Positions 32,885-45,383 of a stretch of 64,000 nt of DNA are shown in pieces. The stretch comes from Batillaria attramentaria (Eukaryota > Mollusca > Gastropoda > Batillariidae): contig JACVVK020000491.1 in the NCBI GenBank assembly GCA_018292915.2, forward strand, positions 407,033 through 471,032, written 5' to 3'. How positions within the stretch are numbered: the first letter of the stretch is position 1; every line of letters begins with the position of its first letter. Below the pieces are notes generated by a model that saw only the letters and a program-made list of their open reading frames with translations, did not search any database and was not told the origin of the DNA. Position numbers and translations under genes: made by a program.

Positions 32885-32971
32885 TACTTAAAGATTTACT
32901 GGTGGGGTTCTCTGGTGGCATAATTATACACATACGAAAACAATCACTCAGCACCAATTATCTAAAATACT

Positions 32972-32977
32972 TTTATT
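32972..32977 (-). terminator. Candidate polyadenylation signal on the minus strand
   Basis: The plus strand tttatt gives AATAAA on the minus strand. It is a possible end for POU2F, which would then have a 5.6-kb 3' UTR. Others at about 34680 (inside a SINE) and ATTAAA near 34812 are equally possible. Confidence 0.3.
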
Positions 32978-33477
32978 GACAAATCCTATGTTGGCACTGT
33001 ATACAGTGTCAAAATAAGAACACAAAATGTTAAACATGCAGTTTTTGGAAACGAAAACCAAAGTAATTGTGTGTAATATTTAACTGAAAAAGGACTTTAC
33101 ATACACAATTTGTAGGTTGCATGTTATGTGGTACATGTAACATGTACTGTTAAGGTTTGCATCATGATGAGAGTAAATCAAATTCTCCACATACTTACAT
33201 GGAAGGTGAATATTGAGCCCATCTTGCCCTGACATAAATGTGACATGTTTACAAGTGAATACACTGTAGATATGCTTGTACATGTTTAAAGTAATGGATA
33301 CACACGAAGGGTTGGATGGATTTTGTCATGGGTAAAATTGCAAATTCCTTCTTTTATGTAGAGTTTTCAACAGCAACCAAATAAACCCTTTGTCTGAAAA
33401 CTGATTTTCGAGAGCTGTTAGCTTGTACATGTTTGGTTATTTTCCTCAGAGTATTCTCCTTCCAACATGATATTTAC

Positions 33478-33489
33478 ATTAATTACAGA

Positions 33490-33537
<48 letters not shown>

Positions 33538-33695
33538 AGAGATTGAAAAACAGCAGGTACATGTACAGCACGGACGCTGAAGTGAAGGCAGCCGGAATGA
33601 CGTGGGCCGAGCTGAAGAGGCTCTCCCAAAACCGTGTCCGTTGGAGGAGTGCTGTTGTGGCCCTTTGTTCCCGAGCAGAGCCAGAGGCATAAGTC
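33478..33695 (+). mobile_element. CT/CA microsatellite and LINE 3' end relic
   Basis: After (TC)n(CA)n at 33488-33533, 33573-33691 reads AEVKAAGMTWAELKRLSQNR followed by VRWRSAVVALCSRAEPEA and a stop. This is another copy of the W-R-x-x-V-x-x-L-C LINE terminus, with a degenerate aagtcaagtcac tail. Confidence 0.65.
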
Positions 33696-33935
33696 AAGTC
33701 ACATGTACAGCATGTCTACGTACGGGATTTCAAAAATCAAAACTGAAACCAGTAGCTGTTGTAAACACAGGGTTAAGCAACTGGTACACAGGATTCCATG
33801 ACGTTATCAGCGTACACATACTCCACTGGCTTATGTCCGTTTTCCTGTAGTATGAAACATCACACACTCTATCTTTTAGCGTGTGTGATGCATGCGTTTC
33901 AGCTGCAAGTTGTTCCAAGCCCAACCAAGCTGAAG

Positions 33936-33990
33936 CTGGCAGGTTGGTTGGTTTGGGGTTCAAGTCCTTTTCCACATAATAAGGGTGATA
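33936..33990 (-). mobile_element. SINE family 1 fragment
   Basis: The minus strand carries the 3' part of family 1 (cccttattatgtgg, aaaaggacttgaacccc). Confidence 0.5.
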
Positions 33991-34574
33991 CACTGTATCA
34001 AAAACAACAAGGAAAATGTTGCATTCAAACTTCCCACCTGCAAGCAGATGGAAGGGATCTAAAAACTGAAATATACCGATTCGTACTGTTCCATTGAAAT
34101 CACAACCCCTCTATGTTAGCATGGGCAGTACACACAATGACCGTCCGCTATTAATACCGATACAAGCAAGCACAAAGTCAAATCAGCTGGGAAGACCATT
34201 CACACCATCACAGCCAAACACAGTGACACAATTTAACAGTCAGCAGTGAAGTCAGCTAAATTAGGGTAAATGTGAGAAAAATTAAAGACTGCACACACTG
34301 ACCATTTTGATGCAAAACGGGGTGGGGGGGGGGGGGGATTCACTAACTGGCAAGTGGTTTGCTTAACACATTCCATACCATGTACATTGTACCATTCTTC
34401 TTGTTCTTTCCTAACACATGCCTACTTTTGGTCTGGGCCACTTCATATGTGATGTCACAGTTCCTTATTGAACACACTGTCGACACACGCTGTGGGGTTG
34501 GAGGTTTCGAGGACTTTATATCTCCACTGGACGTAAGTCACTGACCGATGCAGTTTTAAATGTCTGCTTACTTT

Positions 34575-34765
34575 CTTTTCTTTTTTTTTGTTTTTGCTGC
34601 CCCAACTCTTTGCCAGTTCCAGTAGTGTTCCTCCAAAGTAATGGGTGGAATCCACGGAGGGCTCGGAAGCTGGGGCAATTTTTATTATGCATGATGATGA
34701 GGATGATGGTAAGATGATGCTATGGAGGTCCGTGTGGTTTGGGACTGCACGACAGGGCCTCTTAC
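34575..34765 (-). mobile_element. SINE family 2, 3' half (minus)
   Basis: The minus strand matches the 3' half of the SINE at 50324-50832: caaaccacacggacctccat, catcttaccatcatcctcatc, atgcataataaaaattgccc, ccctccgtggattccaccca, and a tail of A. The tRNA-like head is missing. Confidence 0.8.
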
Positions 34766-35627
34766 ATATGTCTTATAATTTCAGCATCACAGTAGACAGT
34801 ATTCAGGATAAGTGTCCTACATTTTAATTGTCAGCCCGGACTTATGTCCTATAACAGCTCCCATGCATGTGAAGCCGTAAGGTTTGGAAATTTTCAGGTT
34901 TCCGCGTTGGAGAGAAGACTTGCTGTGCAGGATTCCTTACATGGTACAAATTGTTAACACCAACATTACTTTGAAAACCAGTGAACGCAGCTGCTGTACA
35001 GCAACAGCTGCATCTAAATGGAGTTATGGCACGAACAGTTCAAACGCGTTTACATGTCAGTGGGCGCAAGATAACACATCTTCATAAACACTCTCTCAGC
35101 TCCCAAGTTCACAACCATAACAAACGCTGCTAATTTTACTCTTCCCTACAATTCTGTTTGCCTCACTTTAGCCCCCCCCCTACCCCCCCCCATTAACAAT
35201 CTGCATTATACATTTTGATATTCAGCATTAACAGAAGCACTTTGCAACCAACCTGTCAACATCAGGGAGCTGAGCAGATGAACACATGGCAACGATGCAG
35301 CAGGTTCATAAAATCATTTGTGACAGATGTAATGTAACTGTACACATCCATATATACATGGATACACTATCTACACATACTGGCACATTTTTTCACTTGC
35401 GCTGGGTTTAAGGTCCCATGCCACACGTGATAGAAGAAGGCCCTAATGGACACCTTACGGGCAAAGGAACAGTTACGGTAACTTGAACAGTCCAGCAAAA
35501 GTCTTGCTACTCAATCCAGTCAGACTGCAAGGTCGGGCACATTTGATATATATATACTGTATGTAGACAATTTACACAAACAGGCTAAGTTCACACTGCC
35601 AAAGAAAAGGGGGGAGCTGGGGGTGGG

Positions 35628-35792
35628 GGGGGGGCGAATGGCAGAGTGTTGGACTTCTGATGCTCAGGTCGTGAGTTCGTATCCTGGCTGGGGCCAAATA
35701 TTTGTGGTGACTTTTTCATCGTTGCCCCGTCTTTGATATCACCCGTATGTGGTGGAAAAGGACGTTAAACCCTCCAAACACCCACCTCCACC
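35628..35792 (+). mobile_element. tRNA-derived SINE, family 1 (plus)
   Basis: A tRNA-like head gcgaatggcagagtgttgga with B-box-like gtgagttcgtatcc, then the family body tggggccaaatatttgtg, gttgccccgtctttgatatc and gtggtggaaaaggacgttaa. It matches 13045-13217 on the other strand. Confidence 0.75.
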
Positions 35793-36288
35793 CAGAGGAA
35801 AGGAGAAACAATTTGACGCACAATTTTTACTCTAACTTAGGGTAGGGGTTGAACTCACACCGCTTCACACAAAATGAAAGAGCAGTGAATGAATCCACTA
35901 GACCATGCTGGCCGCCCTGACCAGGCAGCTTGTGACAATACATGTATATGATTTTTGAATGTACAAACAGGGCAGTTGTTGTGAGCCTATGATCCAATAG
36001 TGCTGTGCTCACAAAATGTTCTCAGCTGTTTTGGTACGTCTGACTTGGTACCACTCTGACACCTACACAGTGACACCATATTTCCACAGGGGTTAAAATG
36101 ATACGTGATCCAAATGGTCAGGTGGAAAAGCGTGCAGCATTTTCTGACGAAGTTGGAAATCTACGAGCGCGCGCCTGCAAAGCAGATGTGATATGCTATG
36201 GTGTCCGGTGGCATGCTCCTTTTTTTTTTCTTTTTTTTTGGATAGACAAAAATCTACAGTGCACTTTGGAGCATTTTGGCATGAGCTT

Positions 36289-36604
36289 ATAAGCTTCAAG
36301 CTGTGGGAGCGAGCAGGACAGGAACCAGTGGCCAAGCAGATCCTGCGGAGGAAGTGGGGCTGGATTGGACACACCCTCAGGAAGCCTGCATCCAGCACCA
36401 CACGCCAAGCCCTGACATGGAACCCGCAGGGGATAAGGAAGAGAGGCCGGCCTCGCAACAGCTGGAGGCGGGACACTGAGGCAGAGCTATGTAGGCAGGG
36501 GACCAACTGGACTGGAGTGGCAAGAGTAGCCCAGAACAGTGCGATGGCGAAGGGTTGTCGATGGTCTATCCTCCACTTGGAGCCATGGGCCTAAGTAAGT
36601 AAGT
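36289..36604 (+). mobile_element. LINE 3' end relic (longest copy)
   Basis: Reads ILRRKWGWIGHTLRKPASST, then TRQALTWNPQGIRKRGRPRN, then SWRRDTEAELCRQGTNWTGV, ending with a frameshift near 36540 and a taagtaagtaag tail. This is the typical C-terminal module of many non-LTR retrotransposons. It lies downstream of the POU2F stop codon. Confidence 0.85.
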
Positions 36605-36800
36605 GAGTTATGAGCTTCAGAGGAAAAACTTTTTTTAAAAGGAGACTTTATGGAATTAGACCAAAGTATGTGCAGTTTGGTGCGTTTGGCATGAGTTTAA
36701 CTGCTGCAGAGGAGGAAACACACTTCTTGAGGGGAGGAAAATTTCTCGGCCAAAGGTGGAAGATTTTAAACCCTGTTTCCAGCATAGAGAGACCTGCGCC

Positions 36801-37220
36801 ATGGACAGAGTGAGATGGAGGAGAGACTTGCGGCTATCGGGAGGACGTCAGCCAGACGCTGATTGGCTACAACCTCTTGCTTCCCTTGTAAAAGACAGAG
36901 CACGGTCGCGAGACCTCGCAACCACAGCTGCATTTACTTTCGAAGCGATAAACTTTTAAAAAAATGTTTCCAGCGAAGCACAAAACACTTCAGTCATGTG
37001 GCAATGTCAGTCTGTCGTCATTTTTCGGTCTGTCGTCAGTAGCCAATCGGTTGGAAAGTAAATGCAGAGCTGTGTTTGTGAGGTCTGGCGACTGTGCTCC
37101 CTCTTTTACAAGGGAAGCAAGAGGTTGTAGCCAATCAGCATCTGGCTGACGTCCTCCCGATAGCCGCAAGTGGAGGAGAGCTGTTGAGGCCCTATGCTTC
37201 TCTAGGAGCCAAAAGGACTA
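36801..37220 (+). mobile_element. LINE tail fragment interrupted by an inverted-repeat element
   Basis: Before the insertion, 36801-36824 reads MDRVRWRR-like sequence; after it, 37165-37220 reads RKWRRAVEALCFSRSQKD and a stop. Together they form the usual LINE terminus. The site tggaggaga was duplicated by the insertion described next. Confidence 0.7.
36825..37170. mobile_element. Long-TIR element (Mutator/foldback-like) with 9-bp target duplication
   Basis: Two arms of about 125 bp are inverted complements: cttgcggctatcgggaggac, gtcagccag, gctgattggctacaacctct, tgcttcccttgtaaaaga and so on. The element is 346 bp, flanked by tggaggaga at 36816-36824 and 37171-37179. Long arms with a 9-bp duplication fit Mutator-like (MULE) non-autonomous elements. 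The left end has two extra bases (ga) before the matched terminus. No coding capacity is visible. Confidence 0.8.
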
Positions 37221-38576
37221 AACTACTCCAGTACAGAGACGCACTCACAAGTGCGACTGTTCTAAATTATAAACTAGTTTCTGTGAAGATAAGTAATCCT
37301 GAAATATGAATGTTTAACTTGAAGTGACAGAGGAACTGCTAAATATAATTCGTGAACCGCCGCTGCAAAGGTTGCTTTAACTGAATTTTTACTAAGCATG
37401 TCATAAGTACGTCTTGGTTATGCTCAAACTGTTTTTCTGTACTTCCACCAGTGCAACAAAATAAATCAGTTTAAACCAACCGCTAAAGGAGAGGAAAATG
37501 GAAACACAAATTCATGAACTGTACACTTGCGGAGGCAAACACATCGCCGCATCATGAAACTGATGCATCATTCCAACGTCATCACGGAATATTGGCATAC
37601 TTGGATTTTGAGAATAGCGCAGGATGACTTGCTTTGTACACTTCTCCTGTGCTATTCTGAAAACGAAGCTATTCCAAAATGCCATGACAACATTGATTTA
37701 AAGCTTTCAAACAATGAAAATCAACCAACATTCATATCCTCCCACCGTGTGAGCCAACCAAACAAACAAGAGAGTGTCCATGGTGGATTTCTGTGCACCA
37801 GCAGTTTTCATATTGTGCATGAATCATGCACAATTTGCAAATCAGAGATGCACTTGAGCTGGGCACATCACGACTGTGGAGAACTGGCCAATGGGTGACA
37901 CACAAGTGTGAAGCCACGGTTTTGCGGAGTTCAGCCACGGAGTTCAGATGGCTGCTACACGTACTTCACAGTCATGGTCCAATGGTTTTGCAAAACATTA
38001 AAATGGTCGCTGCTGAACAGTTTTCGTGATAACAACGTGATACACCATGTTGTGAGTGACAGGGCATGCAGATTTCAAAATCTCATATGAGACAAAACCA
38101 CCGACCACGGATCATTTGACTAAAACTGGCACAGGCTGCAGAATGGGCCCCTGCAATGTTGTGGACAGGGTGACTCCGGAATTTTCATCTCCTTTGAAAG
38201 CAGTACTGTTGACTTTTTAAAAATTTTCGTAGTTGTTACTGTCACAAGTTTACGAACACAACTTCAGTCATTTGACTTGTTGCTCAAGAATCTGAATTCA
38301 TCCTAGACCAAAATGCTTGCGACAAGGTACGAGGGCTGCATCGCCAAAACTATTTGACACTGACAATCACCGCTTTGTGTGGTCATTGTTCAATGTATTG
38401 GAAATTGATCTTGAGTGCTCTTGCCAATCCTAGACAGGCAATGAACACAGCCTGTCAGCCTCAGGACGTTTTGGTGGTGTATGGTGGTCTAATGCTGATT
38501 TGTTCTGACACTTTTACCAGACAAATGTCGGTCGACAAATAATGTTCACAAATAAACGGCGGAAGTGTGTGATTTT

Positions 38577-39508
38577 CTAGCTGTCCCCGCCTGCAGGGTG
38601 TCCTGTTGACAAAGTCACAGTCTGTAATCCTCCCACACCGCTGGCCTTCACCGCGTTCGCCAGTGCTTGTGCCGCGGAATTGAGCTGCTGTTGCCTAGCA
38701 ACACCGTCCTTCTCCATCGTCACGTTAGGAATGACGAGGGTAGAGTTATTGCCCCCTGTTGCCATGAGAGAACTGAGCACCTGGTGGCCCGTGGCTAGAG
38801 GGACTATGGGAATGTTTCCAGCGGCAGCGCTGGCTAAAACGGCCGCCGCAGACGCAAACTGTTGCTTGTTGTCTGCCTTGGAGGGCGAGACGAGAGCAGC
38901 AGACACCGCGGGGCTGCCGGAGGTAGAAGAGTTAATCACGACACTGCCGGATGCCACCGCAGTGACGCCGGAAGTCGAGGAGATACCGACACTGCCGGAA
39001 GCAGCAGAGGAAATGGGAGACATGGGCACAGCGCTTAACAAGCCTTGTGATGTCACCACCTGCATCTGACTGGTATTGAACGGGGCCGGCGGGTTGATGC
39101 GTTTCTCTTTCTGCCGCCGGTTGCAGAACCACACCCTAACCACCTCCTTCTCCATGTTCAGGGAATCCGCCAGCATAGAAATCTCATCCGATGACGGCTT
39201 GGAGTTGGTGATGAAACTCTTTTCAAGAGCCACGCGGATGGAAGTGTCGATGCTTGTCCGTTTCTTTCGACGTCGACCCATGGCATCTGCGGACAGCGCC
39301 GACGACAACGTTCCCCCTGCAGCGGCGATGGCAGCAGGGTTACGGGACATCGCATCAGCGTCCTGCAACCATTTCTGCAGCAGCGGTTTGAGCTTGCACA
39401 TGTTCTTGAAACTGAGGTTGAGCGCCTCAAAGCGGGAAATGGTCGTCTGGCTGAAGTCGTTGCCATAAAGTTTGCCCATGGCAATACCAACATCCCCCTG
39501 AGTGAAGC
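38577..39508 (-). CDS. POU2F1: POU2F terminal exon: most of POU-specific domain, homeodomain, Ala/Ser-rich tail
   Basis: The acceptor is tgaccgacacag before 39508 and the stop is TAG at 38577-38579. It encodes the rest of the POU-specific domain, a 25-residue linker rich in alanine, the complete homeodomain with the invariant WFC.RRQKEKR recognition helix, then a 170-residue tail rich in A, S, V and G. Phases join to exon 39883-39952 through a split glycine codon. Confidence 0.93.
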
Positions 39509-41362
39509 CTGTGTCGGTCACAGAAAAGGAATTGGTTAAGCGTGTGAAAGGATCACGTGACAATGAAGTACATGTACTTTGTTAAAAACGCAACAAGCAC
39601 TAAGCGTCTTTAAAACGATAAACATAAAACAATTTAAAGTATCTTTGGGGACAAAACATACATACAACTTCGTAACATTTCATGTGATATGTGATCAACA
39701 GTGGTATTTTTCTTTGAGTACTTTCAAACCATCTAGAAGTTCTATCAACAGTCCTGAAGCAGGTTTCTTAAAACAAAATCTGACTACATGCAACGGTCAC
39801 ACGTGTCGATTTCCTGCTTCTTAACACACACAAACACTCCCCTTCTCTGTTAAAAAAACGTTCAATATCCAGCACAACTCACCAAGTTCAATGCGTCTAC
39901 GCTTGAAGGTCTTAGCAAACTGTTCCAGCTCCTCAAGGTCAATATTTTCTTCCTACAGGACAAACACAGAGCAATTCTGATGATGATGATGATGGCTGGC
40001 CATTTGTATAGCGCTACAACAAAACTTCCATGCAGTAAGCATGCTCACGGTGCCTTTGGAGTGAATGGGGAAAAAAAAAAAAAAAAAAAACAGAGAGAGA
40101 GAGAGAATTTTGTCATGAAGATCTCAGTTCATTGTAGAGGGGAAAATACCAACCTAACACAATATTTGCATCACACAGATTACACAGGGGGTGAGGGGAG
40201 GGGGAAAGGGGGGTGTCAAAATTAATAAAATTCCAAAAATATGCTGCACTCACGATAACATGTTTGCCACCATGACCGATAATAATAATAATGACAAAGG
40301 CAACAGAACGTGAACCACTGAGCCTAGATTTATTGGACAGTGGACCCTTAGCGGCAGTCTTTATGGTTTTTATGCTAACAGATCGTTCTGAGCTGTGGTG
40401 GCGTCTAGCATCACACCACTTAGACACCTGCACGGTGACAGCATCTCAAATGCTGGCACTGAGCCAAAAAGAAGCGTACCCACTGATGCAGCTAATTGCA
40501 ACATGCTGAGCAAGACTGTTATACCAAGAGTATTAGAATTTGAATGTTCCACCGCTCATGTAGAGTGTAAGGAACACGATAACAATATATAGCTATAACA
40601 ACTATAACTATATTGCATTAAAAGCTCCACCAATCATCAAGATAAAGTATTTCGAGCGCACAGGCGAACACACACGAGCGAAACTGGCCCAAAACATAAG
40701 CTGCCTCAGTAAACATGAAAACGGTCGGTTTAACACCCAGGAAAGCAAAATAAACAGACCAGTACCCTGACACTCACCACAGGGACCGGCAAGTTCTGCA
40801 CAGATCCTGGGAACATGATGGTTGGCGAGTCCATGGATGCTGGCGAGTTCAGTTCCGGGGACCGAGATCGTGACGCTGGCATGCTGGTCTGTAATGTCAG
40901 TGGCTGAGTTTGTTGCGGCTGTTGCTGCGGCTGTTGTTGTTGTATTTGCTGGTGTTGTTGTGGCTGTTGCTGCTGCTGCTGTGGTTGTACTGTTGCCTGA
41001 GCCGGCTGAGCCACGACCGATGTGGTGACGCCTTGCAGGACTGGGATACTGCCTTGCGCATGCTGTAAACAAAACCAAACCAGAATGTTTCACTATACAG
41101 ATGCAATTACTCCTGCTAGTGCCATATAATGTGACTATATCACTGTTTGCAAAGCTCCAGATTTCTTCCCAATGCTGATCTCATCTGACTGGAACTGTGC
41201 TGTGATCATCATCAGCGATGCCCATCAAACCAGACTTGAAAGCAGCAGGAATAAATATGGCCAAACCTAGATTGGTTGGTGGTACTTCTGCTAATGGTCA
41301 ATGACAATTTTTTTTTTTTAAATAATAACAATAAAAAGGCACAATATCCCTCCAAAACACAA

Positions 41363-41410
<48 letters not shown>

Positions 41411-43398
41411 ACAGCTGAACGCCCACATGCACATGTATAACCAACCAACCTGATTCTGCACCAAGAGTTGCGGCTGTATACTGCTGAGCTGAGCGGGGTT
41501 TCACCAGCACGATCTGCTGCAAGCCCTGCAAGCCTTGAGCCTGTAACGCCGACGCTGGAATCTGGACGGTCTGAAACGTGGTGGGTTGGCTAGTGGCTAC
41601 GCTGTTAGCGATGGACGCGGTGGGGATGGTGATCTGGACGGAGCCCTGTGGCTGGGAAATGCTGATTTGTTGCTGTCGTCCCTGTTGCTCTGCCTGTACC
41701 TGCAAATGCAATGTATGATTTAAATGGATGGTGTTCTAGAATCTAGGAGTTTGCTGTTCACCCCCTAAATTCCCCAGATTTCACAAGAGCTAAAGTAGCT
41801 GAAATATGATGCAAGTTTGTTGTTGGTTATTGGGTTCTTTTCACCCATGAAGTGGCGAAGACATTTTCTCATTACAACACACCCAAACTCATGCATACAC
41901 ACATGCACACACACACACAAGCACACCGCTGCGCGCACGCACGCACACACACACATGACACATCTGCAACGAAAAATCACCCACTGAGCCTCCATAATCC
42001 ACCTGATACAAAATATAAGAACAAAAAAACCCCTAGCAATAGCAATATGCAATAAAGAAACAAATCATGAACATACAAATAAATCAATGGATGAATCAAG
42101 TAATAAATAAATAAGTAAATTTATACCTGTGCCTGAGTGGTTAACGTTGTCTGGAACTGCTTTTGCCCAGCAGCCTGCTGCTGAATGATCTGCTGCTGCT
42201 GCTGCTGTTGTTGTTGCTGTTGTTGTTGAAGTTGAGTCTGCTGGGTTTGCTGGGCCTGAGCCTGAAGCAGCAGCTGGCTCTGAAGACTCTGAAGATCTTG
42301 AGCAGTGAGAGATAGACCCGCAGGAAGGGCAGCTGATATCGGAATCTGAAACACACCGGAACCATGACAGTCCATGGGTTGAGACGTGCCGATGCCATGC
42401 ATCACATACTATCATTTCTTTTCTTTCTTTTTTTTTTTTTGACATTCCAGTGGTATTCCTTCCAGGTTGTGGGTGGAACCTGCAGAGTCTCTCTCTGAGA
42501 GACCTTAGCAGCTGGAGCAAGTTTTCTTATGCATGATGAAGAGGATGAGGATGACAGTATGATGCTCCTGTGTGGGTCCACATACATGTCCACTTTCTTC
42601 ATGACAAAGTCACAAGCAACCTGTCACTAGAGTGAATAGAATTTGTAATATCCCCCTCCCCCCCCCCCCCCCCCCACACACACCCCTCAAAACTGCAGAC
42701 CACTGTAGCAGAAAGCACTGAAAGTAAGAGCAAGAAGTGAAGTTCCATGGACACTGACCACAGCCTGCTGGCCAAGAGAGTTCTGGATGACAATGCCGGT
42801 GGACATGTTGAGTGGCACCTGCTGCTTGTACCAGCTGGGACAGCTGTGTGATGATTGCACCGCCCCCAGCGCCGCTCCCGTCAGAATTTCTGAAAAACAA
42901 AAATAAATAAATGAAAATAAAACAATGAGCTGGAACTTGAAATTTATGTTGTTTGACTGGTGGTCTTACGCTTGTTCGCCAGCCGAATGCACGTTTCTCT
43001 CTGCTGCAGGAAGGGGACACTCAGTGTGCGTAATTAAATCTATGTGATGCTATGACTATTCTGACAAATATGCAAAATCAGCTGTCAACGTTTTCACAGA
43101 GAGAGAGACAGAGAGAGAGAGAGGAACGAACAATATAATTATTTATTTTACAACAGTAAAAGGATGTTGGTTGGCAGACTAATTTTCAACCTTGCCATTG
43201 CTAGAGACCTGTACATGTCAGATGGGAAAAAAGATAAATAAAACATGACTGAAGGGAGACAGACAGAAAGAGCGAGAGAGAGATCGACAGAAAGACAGAC
43301 ACACAGAGACAGAAAAAAAAAAATCCTTTGCTTTTGAAAAATCTAGGCAATGTTGTGCCTGCCTTACAGACACACAGACAGCGAGAGAGAGAGAGAGA

Positions 43399-43441
<43 letters not shown>

Positions 43442-43604
43442 ACAGCCTGGCAGTGGCATACAGCACGACAGCGCTCACCGGGTTTTTCTGACAGTGCTCT
43501 CACCTGCATGATCCAAGTGCAACTATGTATGTGGATAGCAGCAGGCCACTTTTGCTGGCATCAAACAAAACCTGCACTTGGTGCAGTAACAAAAGAGGCA
43601 GGAC

Positions 43605-43666
<62 letters not shown>

Positions 43667-45323
43667 TGTGTGTGTGTGTGTGTGAGGGGGGTGGGGGGGG
43701 GGGGCTCACTTCCAATGCCAGCTGTCTACATTAATGTATGTAAGCCTTCATCTGATTACGTAAGGGAGACCAACTTTCACACGAACTCTCATCGATCAAC
43801 ACAACACAATTTGCATAATTCAAGCGATCCTGTGAAAAGATTACAATGCCAGGGCAACCTCTCTATACAGTATCAAGCATGTTAAAACCCAAATACTTTT
43901 TTTTTTTGGGGGGGGGGGGGTCCCCATTTTCTTGCAGTAAAAATATGTAAATATACATACATGTATACCGGTATATATATATAAATCTGTATAAAAATCT
44001 ATGGAATGAAATCCCGCTTCTGACAACACACTATCTGGAAAAGCATGCACAAATTTAATCAAAGTGTCAACATCACTGTCTGGAGGCTCATGTCTTGTCC
44101 AGCGGAAATTTCATGTATCTCTTGGTGGGACCGATAAGCTATGTATTCCGGTCGTCATGCAAAAAGCTTTTAAAAAAAACACACGAAAATCAGCGGCAAA
44201 CTCTTCCAACAAGAGAAAAGTTAGCACAAGAGGTTGTCAAGAGTGTTCTCTTTTTGTTTGATGCGTACACGTGTATCTGTGAGTTTGACCATATATAGAC
44301 GGAGTGGAATTTTCCACTGAGCAGACCATATGAGAGGCGGTCGCATGCACGCGTAGTACGGTTCGCGAGACCATACACGATGCAGCAGGTGGGTTGACAG
44401 TGTTAAGACCAGGCTGGGGAATTGCTGAAGGAAAAAAGACTGGAACCTAGGCCAGGGTGCAGCAACAGCACACTACTGTGGGACCACGGGGACAACGCCC
44501 CACTTCAGAAGAATAAATCTCAGGGTTGCACATTTTCCACAGCTTCTATAGGACAAAGTGTCCTGGAAACAGCAAAGTGATAGGACACAGTGTCCTGGCC
44601 ACTTAGTGGCAATAAAAAATTTAACAGGACAAATGTCCGCTTGAGGTGGGAAAAATAGGACATTTGAAATCTTTATAGGTCAATGTCCTGGGACCGACTT
44701 AAATGTGCAACCCTGAAATCTTAGCATTTAATTTTTAAAGGCATTTAGTACCCTGTACTGGCACCCTGACGGAAAATCTATACTGCCTCAGTGCTGAAAA
44801 TGCAAGCCTTCAAAACTGAAGTCCTGTTACTAAATAAAATTACATACATGTGTGCGACCTTTTCTCCCTTCCTTTTTTCGGCTGAAACTTGGATTTTTTT
44901 CGGCTGAAAGGAAAGGAAATTTGACTGAAAATTGCCAAATGACTGACAGTTCCCCAGCCTGTAAGACTCTTGCAACCACACTCTGTCAGTTCAGTTCTAA
45001 ACTAAAAATTAGTAAAATTAAAGGAAAATGAGTAAACTTTTTTCAAATTCAACCCTACGGCCTGATATCAGTAAAAGATATGTTGCAGTTCAACACAAAA
45101 GCCCAAGCTTGTAGTTGTACAGTTGTAACTTGTACTGTATACATACATGTATACATGTACAGTCTATGTGAACAACAGTCAACATGGAACCAGAGCTTCA
45201 CTGGGAAGTTATATATTATAAATCTGACAGAATGACCTGGCTGATGGTAAAAATCGTTCTATATGGAAGGTTGATTGCCTTTTATGTCGCTTGTATGTCA
45301 GGTTCATGTTTTTAAAAGTACAG

Positions 45324-45383
<60 letters not shown>

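Noticed and set aside
38680..39069. Plus-strand open frames across the POU2F homeodomain exon
   Set aside because: Antisense shadows of a high-confidence coding exon.
40608..41093. 161-codon Thr/Ala-rich frame on the minus strand at the POU2F Q-rich exon
   Set aside because: Out of phase with the POU domain exons; it is the alternate frame of CAG/CAA-rich coding sequence, although it would be read if the extra base at 41495-41498 were real and the distal donor used.
43480..43570. Possible 51-bp POU2F exon (acceptor-like gatgccag, donor gtgaga) on the minus strand
   Set aside because: Phase-neutral, so it does not solve the frame problem; weak pyrimidine tract and peptide without similarity.
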